In this document: positions 31,801 through 39,840 of the stretch, piece after piece
Numbering within the stretch: position 1 is the stretch's first letter
How the letters are laid out: each line of letters begins with the position of its first letter
The notes under the pieces: model-generated
Seen by the model: only the letters and a program-made list of their open reading frames with translations
What the model was told of the DNA's origin: nothing
The model's database searches: none
Position numbers and translations under genes: made by a program
DNA from: a bacterium UBP2_UBA2255
Lineage (GTDB): Bacteria > Edwardsbacteria > AC1 > EtOH8
Reading direction: 5' to 3'
NCBI GenBank assembly: GCA_002347565.1
Contig: DDXR01000038.1
Coordinates: forward strand, 1,732-65,731
DNA: 64,000 nt

Positions 31801-33819
31801 GGCGCCGGGATCGACCCGGTAGTTGACGTGGCCGGTCAACATCTCGCCGCTGGCGGAGTAGCGCTGCATGGCGGCACCGCAGAAGACGATGGTGGTCGAG
31901 TCCGGCCCGCCGCCGGCGATTCCGGCCACAAGGTGATAGTAATCGCCCCGCAGGAAGAGCGTGGAGATGCCGGGGCTGGACGTGTCCGTCAGGTGGAGCC
32001 AGGCGGGATCGTAGACGGTGAAGCTTCCGTTGACCGTGACCGAGCGCATCCCGCCGCCGCCCAGGACGACTTCGTTGCCGCTCCCCTGGAGCAGGAGATC
32101 GCCGTTGATGGTCAGATCCGGCACCGCCGGGCTGGTCAGGAACAGCCGGCTTCCCCCCGTCGACATCACCTCGAGCCCGCGCAGGGCGAATGCCGGCCCG
32201 CCGGGTAGAACGATGTCGCCGGACTGGTCGGGGCAGTACCAGCGGATTTCGCCGAAGGACTGGTTCATCCCCGCGGGAGCCAGGTTCTGGACATCCGCAA
32301 TGTAGAGCGTGGAGAAGGGGCTCCAGTCTGCCGTCGGGATCGCGCCGCCGTTGACGGCATGGGTGTACTGGCTGTAGGCGTCGAACACCAGCGTCGCGCC
32401 CGGCGACTGGGTGAAGCTCCCGCCGGAGAACTGGTAGACGCCGCTGACGAACAGATCGTCTCCCAGGCCGTCGGCGATCGTCAGGTCGGATCCCAGCTGC
32501 GCCAGCGTGCCCTCGACGCGCAGCTGGTCGATCGTGATGGCCGGGCCGCCGATGTCAAGGATGATGGCATGGCCGGCCTGGATGGTGACGATGCTGTCGC
32601 CGACGCCCGATGGGCAGAGGCTGTCCGGGTTGCCCCAGGTCAGGCCGCCGTTGTCCGAGTACTCCCACGAGGAGGGCGCCAGCCACTGCCCGCTCGCCGT
32701 CGCGCTGCGCCAAATGCGGCCTGGCACCTTGCCGATCACCGGCACCCAATCCAGGCCGCTGGCCGCCACGTAGACGTCGCCGCCGTTGTCCACCTTCAGG
32801 TCCACCGGGCGGGCATAGGCGGCACCCAGGTAAACGCTGGCCGCCAGCAGCGGGCTGGCGCCCCGGGGGTCGACGATCCGGACATAGCCGTTGTTGCAGT
32901 CGGCGCAGTAGATCAGCGAGTCGGACGGGTTGTAGACGATGGCGGCGATCGAGTCGCCCACGGCCACCGAGTCGGCGTTCCCCAGCTCGTCGATGGCGTA
33001 CAACGAGCGGCTGCTGGCCCCGTTGCAGGCGACGAACATCTTGTTATTGAGCGGGCACAGCGCGAACCCGGCCGGGTTATCACCGACGATGGGGCTGGCC
33101 AGCAGCATGTTGCTGGCGGTGTTGATGATCGCCACGCGGTCGACCAGGGAGAGGGCCGCGTACAGGCGGCTGATTGCCGGGTTCGCCCCCATCCGCTTGT
33201 TGCCGGAGGCCAGGCCCGAGATCTCGAGGGCCGCGACCTTGGCGTTGGTCGCGCCGCTGAACACGCCCAGCGAGTCGCCGCTGTACCAGGGGATGTAGAC
33301 GCTGTTGGTCGGCTGGTAGTACAGCATCGGGCCGGCGAAGCCGTTGATGGCGGCGTTGTAGGTGTAGCCCGCGGAGTTGTAGACGTGGGTCTGCCCCGAG
33401 AAGTCGTCGAACAGGTAGATCTTGCCGTTGTCCGGGTTGTACTCCACCGCCAGCCCGCCCTGGAACCCGCCCACGGTCGTGTCCTCGGTGTTGGCAGCGC
33501 AGTCGATGGCGCACAGCTCGTCATTGCCTTTCATGTAAAGCAGATTGGCGGCAGCGTTGTACACCATCGGGCCGGTCATGAACGAACCAGGCAGCTGCCC
33601 CAGCGACGAATCGTTGGCGCAATTCACCGCCAGCACCATGTTGTAAGCGTTGGCGGCGCAGTACATCCGGTTGCTGGCCGGGCTGAAGCCGAGATTCAGC
33701 AGCTGCGGTCCGGTGGCGCCCACGATGATCTGCTTCTTGACGCCATAACTGGCTGCCGACAACAACGTGGCGGGAATGAGCAAACAAACCGCCATGATGC
33801 CGATCGTCCGATTTCTCAT
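28870..33819 (-). CDS. Giant secreted surface protein with propeller, Ig-like and FlgD-like domains
   Basis: This 1,649-residue protein has a signal peptide (MRNRTIGIMAVCLLIPATLLSAA, in part). Residues ~35-370 carry repeated YVTN-type propeller strands (MYCAANAYNMVLAVNC, KIYLFDDFSGQTHVYNS, MFVACNGASSRSLYAIDE, LIYCADCNNGYVRIVD). A long middle (~375-1100) is a repetitive parallel-beta-like region (LTINGDLLLQGSGNEV). A Big_5 type Ig domain follows (SPANGDTGVGLTQDVVIGFS), then a beta-rich region with Trp/Tyr, and a C-terminal FlgD-like Ig domain (VGLKVYNVAGQLVRTLAEG, YAARWDGTDNGRMAAAAG). Adhesion or enzyme-carrier function is inference. GGGAGC precedes the ATG, and a sigma-54 promoter match lies upstream. 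Confidence 0.8.
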   Translation of the reverse strand: MRNRTIGIMAVCLLIPATLLSAASYGVKKQIIVGATGPQLLNLGFSPASNRMYCAANAYNMVLAVNCANDSSLGQLPGSFMTGPMVYNAAANLLYMKGNDELCAIDCAANTEDTTVGGFQGGLAVEYNPDNGKIYLFDDFSGQTHVYNSAGYTYNAAINGFAGPMLYYQPTNSVYIPWYSGDSLGVFSGATNAKVAALEISGLASGNKRMGANPAISRLYAALSLVDRVAIINTASNMLLASPIVGDNPAGFALCPLNNKMFVACNGASSRSLYAIDELGNADSVAVGDSIAAIVYNPSDSLIYCADCNNGYVRIVDPRGASPLLAASVYLGAAYARPVDLKVDNGGDVYVAASGLDWVPVIGKVPGRIWRSATASGQWLAPSSWEYSDNGGLTWGNPDSLCPSGVGDSIVTIQAGHAIILDIGGPAITIDQLRVEGTLAQLGSDLTIADGLGDDLFVSGVYQFSGGSFTQSPGATLVFDAYSQYTHAVNGGAIPTADWSPFSTLYIADVQNLAPAGMNQSFGEIRWYCPDQSGDIVLPGGPAFALRGLEVMSTGGSRLFLTSPAVPDLTINGDLLLQGSGNEVVLGGGGMRSVTVNGSFTVYDPAWLHLTDTSSPGISTLFLRGDYYHLVAGIAGGGPDSTTIVFCGAAMQRYSASGEMLTGHVNYRVDPGAFLVIEQWSNVGQNSLGWFQLLPGAALGMTDVEGLHPPGQDLGPVRVGGARQYSQDADYFFYSLSTGPYPTGPGFPDTVRQLVVESSGDNVILTRNLAVRDTLKLNAGALRVGARRLALLGQIGYFGGDLLADSTSRLAVAGNDPAPILIPATVSGLDTLVLDRTAGVNLGAPLPIRGACVRRSGAVNSNWLQYRPAASLVYELAGAGITGEGEFPVSDGPRNVSVSTGGPLTLHADRTVAGNLSLAQGALVTGGRTLTVDSTGSVTRAGGYIDGTLRRYIRTSDTLVAYDLGTVAAGYSPVQLQPFSPSAPGYVSAGVSGQPHPMVSNAAACLRKHWTFASTGIALGGFDLRLSYTPADFNPPGFTEAAHEAAMAAGRYRRGALPGWSGPAVAQRNPGAAADGGAIVLGHAGAFADSFDFTLGRDSFAIWAPFDSGAPAVVSLSPANGDTGVGLTQDVVIGFSKGVTDTSVTFVCSPAVSGWSRSWNAAGTYLTLSHARFAPATEYSFTVTGARDSSGNPLAGVAGAIFTTASPQAVTTLWPGRRYQLMSIPAIPAESTAVGALGPSLGSYGSASWRMFGYSAQQARYVERPAVHNGRGYWLATVDTATLSVSCTPNTNPQTVLAMEPGWNLFGDPYLSALQLGGLEVSRDTGPSYRFDDNSGAVNNTMLRQRVWTYTDNSPDLYNNGVWDTLTPFNESSQIQPWGGYAVYAVGSCYLRFLAAKAQPGVGSPPAADQLWQVRIDVESNAGADRGLVMGVSPQAAAGYDRLDAEKPPLVSDAVSAEIPHPEWGQGPCAAYHYDFRPPAAHLEWPLVVRQSDPEARATIRLEPSGALAAGQRAYLVDRKLGTATEISGPVAVTLTGSREFAVICSDRPIGSLDLRPLAFGLERVSPNPCAGSAVISYQLPRTGRVGLKVYNVAGQLVRTLAEGRQEAGYYAARWDGTDNGRMAAAAGLYFVRLEFDDQARTQKLVRVR

Positions 33820-33859
33820 GGTTGCTCCCTTTCTAGGAGATGTGTATAACGACTAAATC

Positions 33860-33877
33860 TTGCAATAGCCATGCCAA
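33860..33877 (-). promoter_or_regulatory. Sigma-54 (-24/-12) promoter match before the giant surface-protein gene
   Basis: On the minus strand TTGGCATGGCTATTGCAA matches the RpoN consensus YTGGCACGrNNNTTGCW with one change, and the GG and GC pairs are spaced by exactly 10 nt. The predicted start is near 33850, about 30 nt before the ATG. The surrounding sequence (33838-34001) is AT-rich, and no enhancer site was identified. Confidence 0.55.
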
Positions 33878-34001
33878 ACACACCGATATCTATAATTCAT
33901 TATTTATCAAATGGTTGACTAATGATATCTTTATGGAAACAACCAATGACATTATGATTTTTCATATCTATTACTGTCTAGCATTGCTGTTTTTTATATC
34001 A

Positions 34002-34427
34002 TCAGTCTGTCTCCACTTCAATATCGATCTCATCGATTTCCAAAGGATTATTCGGCAATGGAACAGTGATGGCGTCTTGCATATCGAACAACCGGGAAGC
34101 TTGTTGTTTTTTCCTCGCTCGCCTGGTGATTGGCATGGCCCCCGCGCTGGCGGCTTCGTTCTCCGGGGCCCGCTTCCCGCTGGCGGTCCTCTGCCGGAGC
34201 AGCGCCGCGGGGTTCAGCGAGATGCCGCTCTGCGACAGGCGCTGGTCCAGGCCGGTGGCGAAATTGCCGCCCTCGTCCAGCGCGGCCATCAGCTCGGCCA
34301 ACGCCTCGTCTGACAGATTCAGCCCCAGCGTTCCGACGGTGCCCTCCAGGTCGGATTCCAGCCGGCGGCGGAACTCGTCGTCCGCGAGCGCGCGGTCGAG
34401 GATCAGCTGGACGTCTTTATCCGTCAT
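34002..34427 (-). CDS. NHLP/Os1348-type leader-containing peptide precursor candidate
   Basis: This 141-residue protein begins with a helical leader-like region, KDVQLILDRALADDEFRRRL then LNLSDEALAELMAALDEGG, that resembles the NHLP/Os1348/Nif11 leader clan of ribosomal peptide precursors, with Gly-Gly at residues 53-54. The remainder has no Cys: a polar stretch, a basic cluster (RRARKKQQASR, ~102-112) and an acidic tail (NPLEIDEIDIEVETD). The tail codons are AT-rich. GGAGGAG precedes the ATG. It is last in the run behind a zinc-binding protein, a TPR protein and an M50 protease with a PqqD-like domain. A non-peptide adaptor role is the main alternative. Confidence 0.6.
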   Translation of the reverse strand: MTDKDVQLILDRALADDEFRRRLESDLEGTVGTLGLNLSDEALAELMAALDEGGNFATGLDQRLSQSGISLNPAALLRQRTASGKRAPENEAASAGAMPITRRARKKQQASRLFDMQDAITVPLPNNPLEIDEIDIEVETD

Positions 34428-34510
34428 GGCTGAATCTCCTCCCCGCCAAAAACGCTACGTACGCTAAACCGTTTTCGCGCAGTTCGCGTCCTTCGCGGGG
34501 ATACGGTTGA

Positions 34511-34723
34511 TCAGTCCAGCTCCTCCAGCTCCACCGGCTCGTTCTTGGGATGGCAGACGCCGCAGAACACCGCGTCCGCCGTGGCGATGCCCTTGAGCTT
34601 CTGGTCCCTCGTCCGGTAGACCGTGATCAGGTTGGGCAGCTTGCGGGCGTGCTCCTTGCACACCGCCCGGCCGCAGAAGCTGCAGACGGCGTTGGCCGGC
34701 CGTTCGCAATGCCAGCATTCCAT
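34511..34723 (-). CDS. Small B-box/DUF2180-like zinc-binding protein
   Basis: This 70-residue protein has metal-ligand pairs at ECWHCERP (C3, C6), VCSFCGRAVCKEH (C14, C17, C22, H25) and FCGVCHP (C54, C57, H58), enough for two zinc sites as in B-box or DUF2180-like proteins. A basic middle (KLPNLITVYRTRDQKLKG) and an acidic end (EPVELEELD) follow. It is probably a protein-protein adaptor. It sits between the TPR gene (92 nt upstream) and the leader-peptide gene (83 nt downstream), with GGAGAG before its ATG. Confidence 0.75.
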   Translation of the reverse strand: MECWHCERPANAVCSFCGRAVCKEHARKLPNLITVYRTRDQKLKGIATADAVFCGVCHPKNEPVELEELD

Positions 34724-34815
34724 GTGGTTCTCTCCTGTCGTGGTATGTGGCGATTTCCAGACGATGGAACGGGAACAGCGCCAGCGCTGCCGCTACACGC
34801 CGGAACCCACAGTCA

Positions 34816-36606
34816 TTATACCTGCAGCAGCTCATCCCGGCGCGTCTGGTAACGGATCCTGGGGGTCGCGGCGAACAGCCCGGCATACAATCCCGCTGCA
34901 CGCTGCCGCTGGTCTTTCGACTTGGTGATCTGGAACATTTCATACGCGATATCGGCGATATTTTCCGGTCGCTGGTGCCGCTGCGAGAGCTTTTTCAGTT
35001 GCGCCACTGCGGCGCCGGCATCGCACCGCGCCTTGAGCCGAGCGTCCAGCAAGCCGCAGCGCAACTGCATCTCGATCCGGCCCATTCCATCAGCGATGGC
35101 CAAGGCTTCGGTGTTGAGGGCGCGGGCCTGATCGCAGCGGCCCAGTCTGAAGCAGAGGTCGGCGCTGTCATGCAAGGCGTCGGCCAACAGGTGCTGGAAG
35201 CCGATCTCCCGGCTGCCGGCGATTGCCCGATCAAAGTGCCGTTGCGCCACCGCGGGATCGCCCGTTTCCCGGGACAGCCTGCCCAGGCAATTCTCGATCG
35301 TCGCGGTCATGACCGGATCGCGCAGCCGCTCCGCGGCGGCCGCGACCCGCTGATAGATCTCGCGGGCCGCACCATATTCGCCCGTGTTGTAATGATAGTT
35401 CCCCAGCATGCCCTCGATCGTTGCCATGCCCCGTTCGTCCCCCAGCGACCGGAAGGTCGCCAACGCTTCGTCCAGCAGAGCCTTTGCCTGATGGTAGCGG
35501 CCCAGTTCCAGATCGATGGTGCCCAGGTTTCCCGTGGCGTTGGCCGCGGTATAGCCGTCCCCATATTCTTTCGCGATCTCCGCCGACTCGCCGGCCAAGG
35601 CCGTCGCCTGCTCGAACCGCTCCTGAAAGATCAAGACATTGCTTTTATTGACCAGGGTGATGCCCGTATACAGCGGGTGGACCGACCGGGCGACCGCGAG
35701 CCCCTGTTCGCAGAATGCGAGTGCTCCGTCCGCATCGCCCCGGTAGAGGGTCGCCACGCTGTTGCTGTTGAGTGCGCTGATCTGGAGCAGGCGATCGCCG
35801 GTGCGGAGCCCCACCTCCAGCGCCCTGCTGCCGCGCACCACCGCTGCGGCGAACCGTCCCTCGACGAACTCGATGTTGGCCAGCATCAGGCAGGTCTGGC
35901 CCTCCAGTATCGGGCTGTTGACGGTCCGGTTTTCTTCCAGTATCTCCTGGCACAGCCGCCGTGCCTGTGCGTAGCGCGAACGGAAAAAATGCGCGTTGAC
36001 CTGCCCCAACTTGGCATTGAGACGGGTATCCCGTTTGCCCAGGCCGTCGAACAGCTCGATGGATCGGAGATAGGCCTCGTCCGCGCCCTCGTATTCCTTG
36101 AGCTGAATGCGGGTGTTCGCCGAATTGAGCAGCGCCTTGCCGATCCCTTCCAAGTCCCCGCATTCCTCCGCCACCATGCGCTGCTGCTGGTAGTAGTAGA
36201 GCGCTTGGTCGAACGCCCGGGCATTAAAGCTGACGATGCCCAGGTTATTGAGCGCCCGCCACACGCATTCCTTGGCGTCCAGCTCGTGCGCCAATGCCAG
36301 GGCCTCGGTGAGCAGCGCAACGCCCTTGGCCGGGTCTCCAACGACGCCAGTGCAATACCCCGACCGCATCTTGAATTTGGCGGTTTCCAGCCCCGCCGGA
36401 GCCGTGCTCAGCCACGCCAGGGCATCGTCGTAGATCGCGGCTGCCTCATCGAACCTGTTGCCGCCTTCCAGCAGGTAGCCTTTTTCATAGAGGATGCCGG
36501 TCGGCAGGAACGCCACGCCCGCGGCTGAGGCCTTCGACACCCACAGCCTTCTCAGCGCGAAAGCCTTCCTCGGGCAGGGGGCGGCCGACTGCGGCGCAAC
36601 GGGCAC
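34816..36606 (-). CDS. TPR-repeat protein
   Basis: This 596-residue soluble protein is built almost wholly of helix pairs; about 11-12 tetratricopeptide-like units can be counted, for example RALNNLGIVSFNARAFDQAL, ANATGNLGTIDLELGRYHQA and AMLGNYHYNTGEYGAA-like GMLGNYHYNTGEYGAAREIY. The series resembles the helical part of MalT/AfsR-type signalling proteins but no ATPase or DNA-binding domain is attached, and no signal peptide is seen. The GTG at 36606 follows the protease stop by 6 nt. A scaffold role for the protease or the small partners is inference. Confidence 0.8.
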   Translation of the reverse strand: MPVAPQSAAPCPRKAFALRRLWVSKASAAGVAFLPTGILYEKGYLLEGGNRFDEAAAIYDDALAWLSTAPAGLETAKFKMRSGYCTGVVGDPAKGVALLTEALALAHELDAKECVWRALNNLGIVSFNARAFDQALYYYQQQRMVAEECGDLEGIGKALLNSANTRIQLKEYEGADEAYLRSIELFDGLGKRDTRLNAKLGQVNAHFFRSRYAQARRLCQEILEENRTVNSPILEGQTCLMLANIEFVEGRFAAAVVRGSRALEVGLRTGDRLLQISALNSNSVATLYRGDADGALAFCEQGLAVARSVHPLYTGITLVNKSNVLIFQERFEQATALAGESAEIAKEYGDGYTAANATGNLGTIDLELGRYHQAKALLDEALATFRSLGDERGMATIEGMLGNYHYNTGEYGAAREIYQRVAAAAERLRDPVMTATIENCLGRLSRETGDPAVAQRHFDRAIAGSREIGFQHLLADALHDSADLCFRLGRCDQARALNTEALAIADGMGRIEMQLRCGLLDARLKARCDAGAAVAQLKKLSQRHQRPENIADIAYEMFQITKSKDQRQRAAGLYAGLFAATPRIRYQTRRDELLQV

Positions 36607-36612
36607 GGCGGT

Positions 36613-39600
36613 TCACTCCGCGTTGATCTTGTACCGGGTGTCCTTCATCCGCCGGCTGGAGGCCTGCTCCAGGCTCTTGGAGAAATACAGCTGCTCGCCC
36701 AGCAGCTCCATGAAGTCCCCCTGCATCAGGCGGAGCACCAGGCAGTCGCTCCGCGCCGTCACGCCGGCGGTGCGGGGCACGTCCAGCAGCAGGGCGATCT
36801 CGCCGAAATACTCGCCCGGCCCCAGCTCGGCCACCCTGCTTTCCTGCCCGTCCTTCGCCACAAGGATGTCGACCCGGCCCTGCTTGATGATGTAGAAGCT
36901 GTCGCCGGGGTCGCCCTGCGAGAAGATGCGCTGCCCGGCCTGGTAGCGTTCGGGGATCAGCCGCGATGCCACCATCGCCATCTGTCCCGGCGCGAACTCG
37001 GCGAACAGCGGCAGCTTGGCCAGAAACCCCCGGTTCTCGATCAGCCGGTCGATGCGCGAGGCCAGATCGATCTTCTGCGACAGCAGCATCGCGAAGTCGG
37101 CCCGGTTCAGGGTCAGCAGCGAGCAGTCGGCCACGGCCTTGACCGTGGCGGTGCGCGGCACGTTCTTGACCAGCGCGATCTCGCCGAAGTAGTCACCCTG
37201 GGACAGCGTGGCCGCCAGGTGCTCGACGCCGTCGGGCATCCGGATCCAGACCTCGACTCGGCCGGACTTGATCAGGTAGAAGGTGTCGCCCTGCTCCCCC
37301 TGGCGGATGATGGTCTCGCCGGCCCGGCGCCGCTCCTCCTTGAGGCGGGAGGACAGGGCCTGTTTTTCCGGTTCGGCCAGCTCCCAGAATTTCGCCACGC
37401 CCTCGATCACGTCCTGTGCGGCCCGGCGCTCCCGCCCCAGGCGGGACAGCGCCAGGCCGGGCGCCCAGCTGGCGCCCGGCATCAAGTACTGCTGCGCGAT
37501 CTCCCGCTCCTCCCAGTACAGGCTCTCGTAGGCGGCCCTGAACGCGTTGCCGGCAAAGTAGTGCCCTCCCTCGGCGCCCAGGTAGGCGTGCATGGCGTCC
37601 AGCAGACCACGGAAGGCGGCCGCCCGCTCCACGATCCCCGCGCTCCGCTCGAAGCGCTCCTCGCTGCGGTCGCCGTACAGCCGGATCGGCCATTCCCGCG
37701 CTATCAGGATCAAGTTCAGCCGGTCGTCCATGGCCCGGGCCGCGGCGTCGCCGAAGAAAGCGGTGAAGTAGGCCCGGGCCGTCTTGTAAATCCTGACCGC
37801 GGCCTGGCGCATCCGCCGCCGTTCTGAGGCGGCCGGCTCGTAGGCCGACGCCCCGGGCGACCACGAGGTGCTCTTGATCACCAGGTACAGCCACAGCATG
37901 GCCGTCAGCTCCAGCAGCGCCGCTGCGGCGCCCCACACCCGGGACCCGGGATCGATGACGCACAGGCCCCAGGCGGCTCCGCCCAGCAGGAACAGCACCC
38001 AGAAGTACTGCAGGCTCGATCCGCGGTTGTTCCAGACCAGCGACAGCAGCATCAGGAAGTTGGCCGCCGCCAGGAGCAGGGCCAGGTTTTGGTAGGTCGC
38101 CAGATGGGCGGTCAGGCCGATCACCGCCAGCGAGCCGAACCACAGCAGGCCCCACAGCAGGCGCTGCCACGAGCGCCAGCGGCGCAGGCTGGTGAACGAG
38201 AACTGGCTGTAGCCGGCCAGGAACGCCGCCGCCGAGCCGGCCAGCAGGGGGTAGACGCGCGCCGGACCGGGGAACAGCCGCAGTCCGGCTGCGCACAGCA
38301 TGGCCGCAAGCAGGCTGGCCAATGTCAGCGACAGGTGCGAGCCGCGGTAGTAGCGGTTGACCCGCATGAACAGGGCAATCCCGGCCGTCGCGGCCAGGGC
38401 GGCGACCATCCAGTATGCCCATCCGCGGGCGGCGGCTGCCGGCCACGGCGCCGCCAATGCCAGCACGGTGAGCGCAATACCGGCGGCCTGCGGCCGGCGG
38501 TCCACGAACCGCAGCGCCGCCTGCCAGCCCGCAGCCAGCGCCGCGGCGATCCGTCGGCGGGCCGTCGCGGCCGAGGCGACCGCTGCCGCCGCCAGGGCCA
38601 TCGGCAGCGCCGCCATGACCCCGGGCGGCAACGCCTGCGCCAGGCGGCGCAGCGCCGCCAGGGCCTGCTCACGGTACAACAGAAAGGCGATGCCCAAGGC
38701 CAGTGCCGACCAGGCGAACGCCGCCAGCCCGAACCAGGCGTAGACGCGTTCCTCGCCCGACAGCGTCTGGCCGCGCCGCAGGCGGGCCCACAATTCGCGG
38801 CGCACAAACCTGGTGGCCTTTTCGCGCAAGCCGGGCATGTCCAGCCAGTCGACCAGGACGTAGTACCCGTCCAACGGCAGCAGCGGGTTGACGTTCAGGA
38901 ACACCGACAGGTAGGACAGCGCTGCGAACTTGTAGAGCAGGGGGCTGAGGAACGGCAGGGGCGACCACCACACCACCAGCGATGCTGCGCCGGCCAGGAA
39001 GAACTGGGTGTAGGGCCCGACCATGGTGACCAGGATCCGCTGGCGGCGGGGCAGCAGCCAGGTATCGGTGGTGTCGACGTAGAATGCGGGGAAACCGAGG
39101 CGGAAAATGGTGCCGCCGCTGTTGACCGACCGGCCGAACCGCTTGCAGGCCAGCGCGTGCGACAGTTCGTGGGTGATCACCGCCAGATAGTTCAACAGAA
39201 CCAGGATCAGCAGGCCCCACAGGTAGGAGCCGGACGATTTCAGGACCGAGTAGTGTCCCGACCGCATCACCACGGCGAAGGCCGCCGCGCCGCCCAGGGC
39301 CAGCAGGGCGGTGACCGCGATCACGGCCGGCGAGAAGAACAGGGCAAAGCCGTTCCGGTAGAGGGTTCCCGCCAGTGCGTCGAAACCGGGGATCGGCCAC
39401 TGCCGCTGGGGCAGGCGGCGAATGAAGTCCGCCGCCCGCGCCGCCGGCCGCGCCAGGGCCAGCTTGCGCGCCAGCCGGCGGTACAGTCCGACCGGTCGCC
39501 GCGTCAGGAAACCGCCGGCGGACAGCTGCTGCACCAGCGATCCCACCCGGGAGAACGCCAGCGCGCCGTAGCGGCGAAAATACTCCACCAGCGCCTGCTG

Positions 39601-39840
39601 CACGGTGCGGCTGCCGTCGAACAGCGAAAACAGGAAACGGTCGTTGTCGCCCAGCTTGATGTATCCGGCGCCGCCCGGGGCTTTCAGCACGTGGTAGGGC
39701 CTGCCGGCGGCGTCCTCGAACCGCGCCTCCTCGAAACCGGGCCTGACCTGGGGACGGGCCCGGGAGAAGTCGAGTTTCTCCCCCAGCAGTTCCCACACCG
39801 GGCGCCGCCCGGCGCCGCTGTCGCCGGTAGCTCCGTTCAC
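36613..39840 (-). CDS. Membrane M50 metalloprotease with PqqD-like and two cNMP-binding domains
   Basis: This 1,075-residue protein starts at a GTG that overlaps the nadD stop (GTGA). Residues ~35-115 resemble PqqD-like peptide-recognition domains (YIKLGDNDRFLFSLFDGSRT, VQQALVEYFRRYGALAF, GGFLTRR). Residues ~165-720 are membrane helices with the site-2-protease motif VITHELSHALACKRFG (HELSH at 224-228) and the third ligand region NVNPLLPLDGYY (~316-327). Residues ~817-938 and ~939-1060 are cyclic-nucleotide-binding domains, each with an intact phosphate cassette (GEIALVKNVPRTA; GEIALLLDVPRTA). The protein may cut a membrane or peptide substrate under cAMP/cGMP control. No ABC transporter is adjacent. 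Confidence 0.85.
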   Translation of the reverse strand: MNGATGDSGAGRRPVWELLGEKLDFSRARPQVRPGFEEARFEDAAGRPYHVLKAPGGAGYIKLGDNDRFLFSLFDGSRTVQQALVEYFRRYGALAFSRVGSLVQQLSAGGFLTRRPVGLYRRLARKLALARPAARAADFIRRLPQRQWPIPGFDALAGTLYRNGFALFFSPAVIAVTALLALGGAAAFAVVMRSGHYSVLKSSGSYLWGLLILVLLNYLAVITHELSHALACKRFGRSVNSGGTIFRLGFPAFYVDTTDTWLLPRRQRILVTMVGPYTQFFLAGAASLVVWWSPLPFLSPLLYKFAALSYLSVFLNVNPLLPLDGYYVLVDWLDMPGLREKATRFVRRELWARLRRGQTLSGEERVYAWFGLAAFAWSALALGIAFLLYREQALAALRRLAQALPPGVMAALPMALAAAAVASAATARRRIAAALAAGWQAALRFVDRRPQAAGIALTVLALAAPWPAAAARGWAYWMVAALAATAGIALFMRVNRYYRGSHLSLTLASLLAAMLCAAGLRLFPGPARVYPLLAGSAAAFLAGYSQFSFTSLRRWRSWQRLLWGLLWFGSLAVIGLTAHLATYQNLALLLAAANFLMLLSLVWNNRGSSLQYFWVLFLLGGAAWGLCVIDPGSRVWGAAAALLELTAMLWLYLVIKSTSWSPGASAYEPAASERRRMRQAAVRIYKTARAYFTAFFGDAAARAMDDRLNLILIAREWPIRLYGDRSEERFERSAGIVERAAAFRGLLDAMHAYLGAEGGHYFAGNAFRAAYESLYWEEREIAQQYLMPGASWAPGLALSRLGRERRAAQDVIEGVAKFWELAEPEKQALSSRLKEERRRAGETIIRQGEQGDTFYLIKSGRVEVWIRMPDGVEHLAATLSQGDYFGEIALVKNVPRTATVKAVADCSLLTLNRADFAMLLSQKIDLASRIDRLIENRGFLAKLPLFAEFAPGQMAMVASRLIPERYQAGQRIFSQGDPGDSFYIIKQGRVDILVAKDGQESRVAELGPGEYFGEIALLLDVPRTAGVTARSDCLVLRLMQGDFMELLGEQLYFSKSLEQASSRRMKDTRYKINAE

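Noticed and set aside
28870..33819. Autotransporter (type V) reading of the giant protein.
   Set aside because: The C-terminus is an FlgD-like Ig module, not a 12-strand beta-barrel ending in an aromatic residue.
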